NCBI GenBank assembly: GCA_965153455.1
Contig: OZ234493.1
Span: forward strand, 10,344,213-10,408,212
Source of the DNA: Sphagnum compactum
Taxonomy: Eukaryota > Bryophyta > Sphagnopsida > Sphagnales
Direction: 5' to 3'
Length of the DNA: 64,000 nucleotides
Below the pieces are notes generated by a model. The model did no database searches and was not told the DNA's origin. It saw only the letters and a program-made list of their open reading frames with translations. Position numbers and translations under genes: made by a program. Below are positions 23,489 through 36,200 of the stretch, piece after piece; position 1 is the first letter of the stretch, and each line of letters opens with the position of its first letter.

Positions 23489-26400
23489 GCACTTAAGGTA
23501 CTTTTGTTCATTAGAGAACTTTTGGACCATCCTCACACATCTAACCCATGCAACACTTCCTTAATCACTATAATGTAGATTTGATATGCAATAGGATGAA
23601 GAAATGTTGGTTTGGTGTAAGTAGTTGTAATACATCAAATGTTGAGCAATTGTAGTACAATTGAGAGAGGTAATGCCCAAGTCCTCTTGAAAATGCATTA
23701 GTGGCATGGAAGTAGATACACTTGCTCACTTGTTTGTATTCTACAAAGGTCAAAAGCTTAGGAGGTTTTGGAATGGAGCAACCTTGGAAGTAATTAGTTA
23801 TGTCAACTTTGGTTAATTGGGTATGTACTCCTTCAATTAATGAAAGGAGCAAGAGCCCTAAGAGCTATAATTTTTGCAAATAATTCACATGTAGAATAGT
23901 ATAGCTAACGTGTATTCAATGGTAGTCACCACATATTGACAAATTTCAAAATTGTAGAATGTAGTATAAAAAATTGTTTGAGAACCCATGTGTACTAACT
24001 ATGTTCTTATTTTGGTAACATGATTTTTGAGAAAAAAAAGAAAATTCTAATGTGGTACAACTTGGGCACAATTTTAAATTCAATAATAACAAAAAAAATT
24101 GGCATCTTTTCTAGACTTTGAACCTTTAGAAGAATGAGACATTTTTAAGCAATTTCTATTTCTTCCTTTTACAAAAATGGGGCGACATAATGTTCCACCA
24201 AAATATAGAATAGAAAAATGTTGTCAATTATTGGATACTTGTTTTGTAATGGTGGACTAGCTTGAAGCAAGAAGCTCTTGGGTTTCACCAATTTTTGTAT
24301 TTTCCTTCCCTAATAATTTCTTTAAATTTTCACATTTCAAAAAAATACTTTTTAAATAATCAACAATTCCAAAATAATTTAATTACCAATGAACCTAAAA
24401 AGGTACTACAATAACAGATTTATTAAAATATCCAAAAACACTACTATGAATACTACGTAATCGTCATGTTTGAATGTATTAATGTACAAAATCAATACAA
24501 TTTTTAAACACACTAAATCCTAATGTTGGCCTTTCACCCTTCAATTATCTTTGGAAACCCCCACAACATTTCAATAAATAAATTTTAAAATAGAAAAATC
24601 TAAAGCATAAGGTTAAAGTGTAAACCTTAAATAATACATTGTTGCAAAAGATTTAACATGAAAAATAAAAATTAAAAAACCAAATGCAAGTATGAACAGA
24701 ACCTGATCTAGAAACAAACTTTTGGTGGTGATTTTAATGTTAGAGGTATAACAAAATAAGTTGGATTGTAAATGGGCCTTATACGGCATGGTTTTTTAAT
24801 CCTAGATGGGTTCATTTTAGAACCAATGACATGGTAAAAAGTATATGTGAAAACACAACATTCAATCCTAAAATCATGAAACAAAGTTGGAAGTAACTTT
24901 GTTCAAGCCAATTCAATTTTTCAGTCATGTATTTCAAAAGTGTCTAATTTGAAGTTGACAATCTAGGGTGCACAAGGGGAAGGCAATGAAAAAAAAAGGT
25001 GCATGCATGGGTGTTGTTGGCATACCGCTCTTCTCCTGCGCATTGCCCCTTGTGCACCCAAAATAATAACCCCCCCCCCTCTAATTCAACAATGTAATTA
25101 TGTATGGCAAAAGTACAAGTTGTGACAAAAAGGAATGGAACCTTCACCTCCATGTGACTATAAACCAAGACCTTAAACAACCCACCACACATGTTCAACT
25201 TGTGACAAATAATGTCAACACATAGTTGTAAAATGTTCATTTTAGGTGTCTTGAATATCAAATTTTTAAAATGTCTTTTCTCTTTCATATATCATTAAAG
25301 TAAATAAACAAATTTTTTCAAAGTATTTTTGAAAGGTCTATGCATTAAATTAGATAACACTAATAAACATTCCTATTTAATGTGTTTAATTTCTACTTCC
25401 AGGTCCATCATTTCAAATTTACTTTCTTCAATTTCAAAGGTAATTTCATTATGTAATTTAAAACGTTGTAATGAAATTAATTTGACATTTGTAATTATTT
25501 GATCAAAAATTTATGATGTAATTTCATATATGTCTATGAAAATTAATTTAATTTAATATTTGATTATTCAAAATATCAAAAAATCAGATGTCTTTTAAAA
25601 TTTTCAGTAGGCCATAATTAAAATTTAATTTATATATATATATATATATATATTTTAATCTCATAGTTTCACATTTCAAATTACGTGAAAAAAATGAATT
25701 ACATTTTTTTTAATGTATTTAATTTCAAATGTAAAGAAATTATAATAAGTTATATATTTATGACCTTTGTCTAAATTAATTTGTTTAAAAAATTTGTTTG
25801 TGGATGACCTCATTAATTCTATGTCATTGTCTTTGACATTATTTTTCATAACATAATTGACCATATGATAGTGGGTTATTGGAACCCTAACCTTGAGTTA
25901 ATGATGACCAAGGCCAAGGTGTTACAAGAAATGGGTTTGAAAATGAAACAATGACAGAAGGTGAATGAAACATGCACACTCACACATTAAATGACAATTG
26001 TTTGGTTTTTGGTGTTTTTGTATCAAATTGTACTAATGTTGCAAATTTTTAATGTGTTGACATGTACAAAAATTATGCAAACCCTTACCTAATAGTGTAA
26101 TGTCATGACCAAAAAATGAGGAATTTTTCCCATTATAAAAATCATGGACTTCAAAATGTTACTATTGATTTCAAGTAAAACCCTTAATGTCCATCAATTT
26201 GAACCATTGACAATGTTCACATGTTAAGCCCAACTAGTTAAGTTAATACTACAAGCTTAAAATGTTTCACAAAACTTAATGGACATACAACGTTGTTTTG
26301 GCCATTACTTTCCCATTTAATGCCAAGTTGATTGGCATTGTAGCTTGTGAGATCTTTTGTTTCACCTAATACACAACAAAATGATCTACCTTGAATATAT

Positions 26401-29400
26401 CAAAATTGAATACACTAGAATAAAATTAGATTCCACACATTATTGTTTGGTTGATTTAAATAGAAACACAATTGGTTGTGGAAAGTGTAGCTTTAAATAT
26501 GCAAGCAAGACTCAACATTTAGGATGCATATCAACTTACACACTTTTCAAAACCCCATATTAAGATGATTTCATGTTGAATTAAATAATGTTTCAATGTG
26601 CATGACAATGTTTATTGATAAAACCAAGGCTTGATATTATGACTAAATCTGAAAATGTTGTATTTCATGATGTTGTACATATAGAGTAGAGCAATATGAC
26701 AATGTTTAATACTTGACATTTGTGGTTTGATGACACCACCATTTCCAACCAATGAATTCTTCATGGCCACAATACCTACAACTCATAGCACACTAAGATC
26801 ACAACCTTGGTGTGAAAATCTCATTCAATAATCTTCAATGAAAGTTAAGTTCATGGCAAAACCAAAACAAAATAGATTGCAATGTTTATCATGGATACAA
26901 CAAATTTTGATTTCAAACTTGAGGAAAACCCATAACAAACGTGCTAAAAATGACAATGTTTTTGAGTATTGATGCAACATAAATGGAAAATAACAATCAA
27001 ATAGGTCAATACATTAAACTTAGAATAATATTAAACTTAATAATTAATATGAAAATGTTCTTTTACTTTGTTCCAACTATATTTATGAACCACATGTTTA
27101 AAGTATATTTAAATAAATTCATTGAAATTCACAAAAATGTCAAATTTTATAAAAGTACACGCAAGCAAATGGAATATATGATCTTTTTTACTTTCAAGTT
27201 AATGGAAACTTAGAAAATACATATGTATACTCAAATTGTGCATATTATAGTAATAATACATTGAACTTTTAATGTAAAAGTAGCTTTGAACACCATATTG
27301 ACTAATCAATTTCAAATATATTTGTTACCTACTTTTATTATACTAAAGTTAATTTTGTATTCAACTTCTCAAAAATTTAATTGAGGCCTTGATGGTTTAT
27401 ATTAATATTGACAAAAAATTTAATCTATTTTTTATGTTTATGTCAAAAGTTTGATTTTGGGAAAATGACTTTCTTGTTTACTTTACCATGTTTTTGCCCA
27501 ATATAGGATAACAATTTTGGGGAATTACTATGATGCAAGTCATTGCCAATGGAGGAAACAAGGCCATCTATTTTTCAAAAAACATGAATTAAAAACCACT
27601 AAACGTTCTACATACAACCTCTTCATATTGTAGAATCTTCAAAGGGTGCTCAAGTTTGTTAGAACATCAAAGTGGCACAAGGAAGTGAAATTGTTGTTTG
27701 CCACACCATCAAGGGTGAAAGCACACTACGAGGGGGCCACTTTAGGCAAGAAAATGTATTCTTTTTTTGGTACATTTGAGTATATTTTGGGGATGGTTTT
27801 TCTTTGATTTCATCTAGCATTTCGATAAACATATAAAATGGATTTTGATACAAAGGCCTCCAACATATTTTTTGTCATCTTTCAAATGAAAGTAATTTTT
27901 CAACAAAAGTTTTTTTCAACATACTTAATATGCTCGTTTGAATGAAAAACTTGTCTAAATGTTTTATGTGAAATCACATGAATCAGACTTTTCAATTATA
28001 ATTGAAGTGGTCTAATCAATTCATATTCAATATATGACTAAGTACTTCATCAAGTTTTGCAATTATTTGAATCATTTTAAAGTATATTTGCATTTTGCAA
28101 TATATCATAACAACATCTATTTTTTCACAAATATGCTCTTTAATCATTTAATATTAATAAAAAAATGTAGTTTCCTTTGACAATTGCATTATTTGGCAAT
28201 TGAACTACCTTATTTTGAATATAATTTACAAAAACCTCTTTTAATATGGGCTTGGTGAAAGTTGAAAGTTGCATAATTTTGAAAAACAATATTTATGACA
28301 ACATTTTTTGGCCATCATATTATGTTTTCACCCTCAAAAAACTGGTCAAATTCAAAATTAAACAACGCATTCAACCCCTTGATGTTAGATCAAAAATCAA
28401 TATGTACATTGCCCACCAAACATTTACGAAATAGTAAAATTGTGACTCTTCTCCCAAGATCAATTTCATTTCAAGTCATATTTTATGGCAATTCAAAAAC
28501 ATCTATCAACATCATGAAAAGGATGACAAAACAATAATACAAGTGGAAATTTTGACCATGCATATAAGGTGCGTACAAGACAATTTGCCAAAATGCACAT
28601 CATAAGAAAGATGTGAAAATGTTCTATGGTTTACAAAACTAGCTCTACAAGAAACTTGAAGAAAAAACTAGATATATTTTAGCTACTTAGAACATTCAAT
28701 TCTTTTCCAAGAAGTTAATGGACCAATTCAATAAGAGCTATGATCAATGCCAATCTCCCACCAAATGTGAATGATTAAAGAATATGTTCTTTCTTGACAA
28801 CATTCTAACACAAACCAATAAAAAGACATTAACAATTTGGGTACTAGAAATCCTACATAACATCCCCATGTCAACCAAAAGCAAATGAAGAATTTGTGAC
28901 ACTATTACTACAATAATTTAAGAATTGAAAGAGACAAATGGGTAAGGCCCACCTACATAAACACAATTCTACAACTTGTGAAGGAAGAGATGTATCCAAA
29001 GTATGTTTAAGTTGGTAGACAAATAAATCCTTTCGCTCTTTAAATGGCAAGCCCTTTATGGAAATTGACACCAAAAAAATGTTGCCTTCACATTGAAATG
29101 CAATTCAAAGTTCAAACCATGATACAAACTACATGCATCTACTTGTAAACATAGTTCTTTTCAAAAAAATTGAGGTCTTAAAGTGTGATCTCCTTGCCAA
29201 CTACAACTTATAATAATGAAGTTCACAAAATAGAACAATACATGTTGACAAATGGAAATTGCTCAAGTACAACTTGTAAAGCATGTTGTTTAGTTGGAAA
29301 AGGCAAAATTTGATTAAAAAAAGGTAGAAATTACAATTGAGGCCCACATAGAATCACCATGATGTAACAATGCCATGAAAAGTGGATATGGTGATGAATC

Positions 29401-30015
29401 AAGTTCTACCTACAACCATGAGAATCCCACATATCACATGTCACTTCTTCATAAAGAAAAATTGATGGCAATTGTGGGGATTAGGTGGAGAATTATGTGG
29501 TTTTGCAAGATTTTTATTTTTTTTGGAGGTGAGGTGTTTTTGATGTCCAAGCTAAAGTCAACAATAACAAAATTGTTTCCTCCTATGTGAAGTCAATTTT
29601 GATTACGAATCAAGTATCACAAAAGAATTTTGTAAAGATGAATCTTGTGTGTACATAGACTTGTTAATGGGTACTAACATAATTCCTCTATTTAACCCTA
29701 AGTCACATATGCACACACACATATTTAAACACTTAACATTAAATAACATTTAATGTTTAATATAAATTTGGAACATTTTATTTTTCTCAAGATGATGACA
29801 AAGTTCTTATAATTGTATTTACCATGCACAATATGTACCATTGATCTAATTGCAATTCCAATAGAATTTCTACCACCAAGAAACTCAACAAAGGACACAC
29901 TTACTTGGAACACAAATTACAATAGGATTCCCTTGTTCTACCATTCCATTATTTTACTACTTAAAATCCTCAACACTTTCATCATTTGCTACCACATCTT
30001 GCTTCTTTTTGTCCT
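23489..30015. other. Long AT-rich gene-free stretch
   Basis: About 6.5 kb, strongly AT-rich, with a TA run at 25630. ORFs are short and of biased composition. Nothing resembling a retrotransposon polyprotein or a conserved exon was seen. Confidence 0.55.
25630..25653. repeat. (TA)n microsatellite
   Basis: About 12 TA units within AT-rich non-coding DNA. Confidence 0.9.
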
Positions 30016-30230
30016 TTGATCCCTTTGTTGGGCCCTGCCCCCCAGAGGGACCGGGACTATTGCATTGGATCCAACTTTTGGAAGTTTTACCTTACAAGAA
30101 CTGGTTTCACATTAGGTGAACCGGGTTTTTTGGTGAAAGTGTTTAGACTATTGAGATTGGAACGGATTTTTTTGTTCAGAGTGTGGACACAGTAGGTAGA
30201 TGTATAACATCTTATCTATTGGCGGAGCCA
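30016..30230 (+). repeat. Dispersed repeat F, copy 2
   Basis: An inverted partner of 11545-11750, 18 kb away. It begins after GATCCCTTTGTTGGGCCCTG and ends near ATCTTATCTATTGGCGGAGCC. Both ends are truncated or diverged, so no terminal structure can be defined. Confidence 0.7.
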
Positions 30231-31724
30231 GCGTGTGTGTGAAGCCTTATTACAAGAATCAACACCTTCAAACTTGATTGGACATAACAAATGTTGGGTA
30301 GTTTTCACATTTGTGAAAACCATCAGCTCCATTTTTTAAACAAGCTTTTAATTACTACCTTGATTCCTGAAAAAAAATATAACATTTTAATATCCACTTG
30401 AATTTTCATATTACCCTACATTAAAAAAACAACTAGTTTTCAATTAGGGTGGTTTTCATTAGCAAGAGAAGGTCCACTGGCGTTCAACCCAATTATCAAG
30501 ACAATGAAAATTTGATTTTTAAATTCAGAACCCCATCAAAGAGGAAAACAATTAACAAGGGGACGGGGGTTGTGATAACTAGTGTCGGGAGGTTTTTGAT
30601 TTCATGTAGGTTTAGGTTCAAGTTATAGGCCAAGTTCTAGGAGCTCTAGAGACTTGAAGTTTCACATTTTATTGGAACCAGCATTATAATCAGACTAGGT
30701 AACCAACCATTTTTTAAAAATGAATTAGAACCTAAACTAGGGGTGTTGTCCCTTTGTTTACCAAGTTTAAGGTCTCAAGGTACATAAGATCAACCTTTAA
30801 AAAATCAAACAATGTTGACCCTACTTTTTATGCAAATAATTAATTTCATTTAGTTGTGTGTAACTTTTGTTACATAATATATATCTTAGACTATGGGATT
30901 AGTTGAACAAATTAAGATTAAATCAAAAAAAAAAAAAAAAAACAGTTAGTTATGTGCAATGGAGATGGAACTAGACTTGATTTTAAACCAGATTAGATTC
31001 CAATTTTATTAAGAAACACCAGAATTGAAGGTTCTTGAAACCCAAAGAATTGATTTTAGGACAAACCAAAGGGTCCATCCAAAACTTTAAAAGCTTCATA
31101 ACCTAGACCAAACGTTCCTTCTATAATCAAAAGTTGCACAACATTGGTGATAACCACCCAACACTAAACGTAACCTCCAACCCCTAAAGAAATGGCAAAT
31201 TTCCCACTAACTTTTAGGCACCTTAATCTTATGATTCAACTAATGTGCCAACTAATCAATTTATTGCTGATAAACAAACCCTTTCCAACTAAATTGTCGT
31301 TTTATCACATAATAAAATTCTTGAAGTTAGACATCATTTCCATAGAAACGAATCTAAAGTGCTCAAATGAAAATAGTTAAGGAAAGTAATTGGTGCCAAG
31401 TTAATTACATTATGTTATGCATGACATGGAAATATGTTGCCAAATGTTACATCTAGTTCCAAGTTTGGTTTTTCAAATTTTCAAAACTTGTGGTTTGGAT
31501 CAGTGATTTCTTTTGGGGTGAAATTTTTTTGGGATCGAAACAAGAGGGGCCCCAAAAGATTTCTTTTTGAAAAAAACCACCAAATTCATCATATTTTGAG
31601 GTGGAAACTAGTATTGTGCATGTAAATGTCAATAACCATATATGCAACTTGTAGATACCATGTAAGTGTAAATCATCTACACTCATTTGAACACCCAAAA
31701 TTTTTACACTTACTTCCATAGGAG

Positions 31725-31725
<1 letters not shown>

Positions 31726-31770
<45 letters not shown>
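31726..31770. repeat. (AT)n microsatellite
   Basis: About 22 AT units, the longest dinucleotide run in the window. Confidence 0.95.
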
Positions 31771-31773
<3 letters not shown>

Positions 31774-31904
31774 CAAATACATTTATATGGTGTCGTTTAA
31801 ATGTTTTGGGTGTGTAAGTGCATATATTATATAAACTAATGACTATACCTCTTGCAATCCATATTAATTAGTTACGTATACGTCCCAATGTGAGTGCATC
31901 CCAA

Positions 31905-32115
31905 AGCTATTTTTCTAAAATGCAATGGGCCACTTTGATTGGCCCTTCACAAAACATCATGATACGTTGGATACTTCCCAAATATAATCATTTCCTACCA
32001 ATATGAGACTATGCTAGTACCTCTCTTTTGGTCATCTATTATACTACAAGAGCAAACTTTTGAGCAAATGATATGGGACAAATTGTGATGCTATTCCTGA
32101 AAATATCTTGGATTC
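31905..32115. repeat. Dispersed repeat G, truncated copy 5
   Basis: Contains CTTTGATTGGCCCTTCAC, ATATGAGACTATGCTAGTACC, and GAGCAAATGATATGGGACAAATTGTGATGC with CTATTCCTGAAAATATCTTGG, aligning with the left and middle parts of the family. The GGGAAC tract and right end are missing. Confidence 0.5.
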
Positions 32116-33294
32116 ACATTCTTGAGTGCATTATACTCCCACCTCATTGCTTGAGTAGGATTCCTATTCCTAACTTTGTTCATCACCATTCTTGGCATAA
32201 GCTTTTACAAAAGCTTGAGTACTTATCGTGATTCATATTAAATAGTTTAATTGTTTGTGGGTTCAACTAGTACACTAAACCAAAGCCTTGCCCTTTGAGC
32301 ATAAAACCAGTAACAAACCAAGTAGTTGTCAATGCAATAGCCAATAAATTTTTAAAACCTTGTTGGTTGCTACATATTTTGAGAAAATCAGAAATTAATG
32401 GCAACCCTCTACTCTAATATGTATTCATTTATTCAATGATATGTTGATGATGAGTCCAAAAAGTTTGCCTAACTTTTGATACCTTGTGGATGATTGCTGC
32501 GCACATTGTCTACTGAAAGTAGGAGAATGCTATACAACTTGCCAAGGTGTAGAAAACTACTTCCAAGTATAGAGCATGTCCAAGTTACCCAAACTTTGTT
32601 GTAAAATGCACCACCGAATTTGACCCACGAAATTCAATGTGTGGGAACATAGGGATGTATACATAAAATCCCTCCATGGATCCTTCTGGTAACTTGGCAC
32701 CATTTCTAATGGTCCAAGGTGATCAGAGATCCACTTGCCATACTTTTATCTAATTCCGACATGTGAAAACCACCTTCCAACCAACAAGAAATAAAACCAG
32801 GGGATATTGACCAAACCTGCTGGTCACTTCCTGAATTTGCACTCAACCTTTAGGTTGCATGATGGCAAGTCAGACTCATTAAAGCACAGGCAATGCTACA
32901 GTTAGAACATAATTGCAGGCAACAACAGCTTATCTAACAATGTTTAACAATCCTTGCCTAAATTCCAACAGGATAAATCACCATCTTTGTCATCCATTGG
33001 CACCTAAATGATGACCAAACCAGAGTAACACCTGGCAACTTGTGAAGAAAAAGGAAAAATTATGTACATTTTGAGTGGATACAAAGCATGGAGAAACAGA
33101 ACTAGATAGGAGTTATGTGGAAGAAATACAGGTCTCCCATGTCACGGATATCCTTAAAGGAAAGGAGTCCTCAGGTACTAGAAGCAATTGACTGTCCAGT
33201 GACCTTCTTCAAACTTGACTGCAGGGTTTGGGCACCCTTCTTGACCATCCTGTGTGCAATTGAGAGATGCAAATTTCATTTCAAATCACAGCCC

Positions 33295-36200
33295 TCATGG
33301 TTGCTGCCTGACAGTTGTCATGATGAACAGGAGTGGTATCATTGAGTTTTTTTTCGACTGGTGGATCGTGACTGGGGTTGCAAAAGCTTGAGTAACGGTA
33401 GCCTGAACACATTTGACCATCTTAGCTGACGAGAAATCAATCTGCTCATCAATACTAGGTAAAGATTATGACAGACAAGTTGGGTCAACCCAAGGTGTTT
33501 TGAATGAAAACCGGCAAGATGCATCAGACCAGTGTGCTAGGGATAAGTTGTAGAGTCCCACAACAAACTCCATTTGACCATTGAAGAGAAGTTGGAATCA
33601 AAGCAACATGAATATACACATGATGCCATGGCTATAGTCAACTGTAACCACCCTGCTGATAGCAAACTAGATTGTGCATCATGTTATGAGGTGAATTGTC
33701 TGTTAGTAAGACTTTCTTGACCAATTCAATATGAAAGGAACACTTACGTGACTTTGTTTGCAAAGTAAAAGATGGGAAGGCGGCACAGTCCTGAATCCCT
33801 GTTGTTGCCTCCCATACACCTGCTCACCACTTCCTCCGGATTGGATGCTGTTGCTACCAACACAAACTGCACATTTTGACAACTGCATTTCAAAACACTT
33901 CATCATACAGATCACACAACTTATGTCCACTATGAAATCATAGCAAATCAGATTGCATCAGCACAGGAAATCCTGGATTGAAAGCACTTGTTACATTCCC
34001 TGTTCTAGAAGTCACATTTCCATGGCTTTCAGGCTTCACCAAACAAACTACTGGCTAATTACTTGCAGGATTTAGAGAACAGAACAGAATAGACAATGGT
34101 CCCAAGCAAATCAGCTCTGAGTGGCAATAGCTGCGAGCCAACTGTGGAGAGACTGCTGGACTCAGACAAGGCTCATCTTCATGCACTGGTATCAATATCC
34201 CAAAAAATAAAGCAGTCACTTGTTGAAGACTCACCAATGGGAAAAGGATGGCCATTACACCAGCACTTACTAAAGGAGAAAAGAAGAAGGTGGCAATTAC
34301 ACATGGGCTACCTGCCACCCCACCCACCACCCATTACATCACCACCTCTTGGGCACAGTGACCAGTCCAGACTTACTAGGACTCCCACACACATCCAGCA
34401 TATGCAAGTACCCTTCCTCAAGGCAGTTGCCTCGTACACTATACAGAGACTATATGTGCTCACCAAAGCCTGCAAAAAAGGCCCAATTTGTCTCAAAGAA
34501 ATTTAGGCGCTTTTCTAAGCTCCACCTAGCAAATCCCCATTTGTAGCTGCCACAAAACCCAAGCAATAAGTGTTCAGAGTTGATGGCTCATAAAATGTTC
34601 TCTATTCAAGGTTTAAGACCGTCAACTCTAGAGTTCAGGACCTGAAATAACAAGCACAAGAAATGCTTCCATGAGAAACTGCTCCAGCCTTCTTATAACG
34701 CATCTTTCACCCTTTGGATCCCAGACCTATGAAAAACTTCAAACCTTAAGACCCTTGAGAAGGTTGGAGTAAATTTACTGAAGATCAGACTGATAGGTTG
34801 TGGTTCTTTCAAATTATTGCACAAACACCTGTACAGATTTAGTAAACTATAAAGTTGCAACAGGATTTGTAACCTGACAGACTGACACAACACTGCAAGG
34901 TAAGGACTTACTGAAGCCGTGTCTAAAAGGACATATTAAGTGATAGTGACATTAGTAGCAGAAAATCAACATAAGGCAACATGGCATTAACAGATCTCTC
35001 ATAGTAGAAGTCATGAAAATCACGGAGTAACCTTCCTTATTCATCCAAATGTCTACTATCAAAATACTCAGAATACTTCAAAATGTTCAACCCACACAAC
35101 ATAACAGTGCCAAACTAGCAAAAATGAGCTTTAAGCATGTGCCAAGAGTTAAGCATGATTACAAATATGAAAGGAACCAGCAAAATTGCACTAAATAGGG
35201 ATCTTAAGAAAGACTTACTCAAAGCAGTAGTAAGCATAGAGCCAGGAAAGCAGTACAAAGTTTAATAATGGGCCCACATAAGGTATGAAGCTTGCTGCAA
35301 ACACCTGGCCACAAGTAAATGCATCAAAACAACCAGGACACAACACATTCAGAAGAGAAACAGAAATGGAATTGTGTTACACCCATGCTACATGTTAGCC
35401 TCCTGTCTACCAAATGGTCCATACATGTCTTCCGATGTTCTGAACTTTCTCAATTAAAATACTATAATTATGTCCATCCTAGCATCACCAGAGCTTTGCC
35501 CTGTCAAAAAGTATACTGACATGCAACTCATTTTCTCTCCAGAACTGTCCATATTCACAACTATAAGCAGGTACTGCTCCATTGAATTGGCCATGAGTCA
35601 TTATTAACAGCATCCCCACAACTGTAATTTGAGGAGGTATGTCTGCACACACCATGTAGATCTTAACCTATATAGGTATTTCTATCCAGATGATCAACTG
35701 GCCAAAATTCAAGGGTTTTGTGAAGAACAAGTGTTGACTCAGATAGAGCAGATGCATGTGTGAGGTTCATGATGCTAAGAGACTAGCCAATGATCCATAC
35801 ATAGAAGCAAAAGGAACACACCTCCACAAAAAAGATGCTCACCATAAGGATAGAGTAAATCTGTTCTCCAATACCCAGCACAATACTGGACACCAAAACC
35901 ATTCAGTCAACTGATAACCTTCCAGTTCAGGGTCTTAGTTCTGAATGATAAACAAAACGTATACCACATTACACACACAGGAGCAGATTCAAGAAACTTA
36001 TATTGAAGGGTGACAAAAGGAGCACTATCTGAACCAATGGTCTTAGAACAGAAACCTAAAACATTGAAACTCCACCAAAAGGCCAAATAAACAATCAGAA
36101 ATGGGCACAAGTATTTACACAGTTGATAGATTTTGTGGTTTTAATGATGGGAGGATGTCCAAGAGATTGTACAGCAACGGCCCTAATTAGAGCACAAGCA

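Larger units (their letters stand above)
30231..33294. other. Gene-free stretch downstream of EI24
   Basis: Holds the truncated repeat G copy, the long AT run and a poly-A tract at about 30925-30942. The last 200 bases should include the EI24 3' UTR. An open minus frame at 33171-33250 ending GQSIASST with an acceptor in front is a possible alternative last exon, less well supported than the one chosen. Confidence 0.5.

Noticed and set aside
34096-34506. A 136-codon plus-strand ORF with a plausible-looking sequence.
   Set aside because: It overlaps two well supported EI24 exons and an intron on the minus strand and is a shadow frame.
34700-34900. A short minus-strand segment reading LQILLQLYSLLNLY that recalled a PCI-domain protein such as eIF3m.
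   Set aside because: It lies in an EI24 intron, no neighbouring exon continues the family, and the EI24 exons splice cleanly without it.
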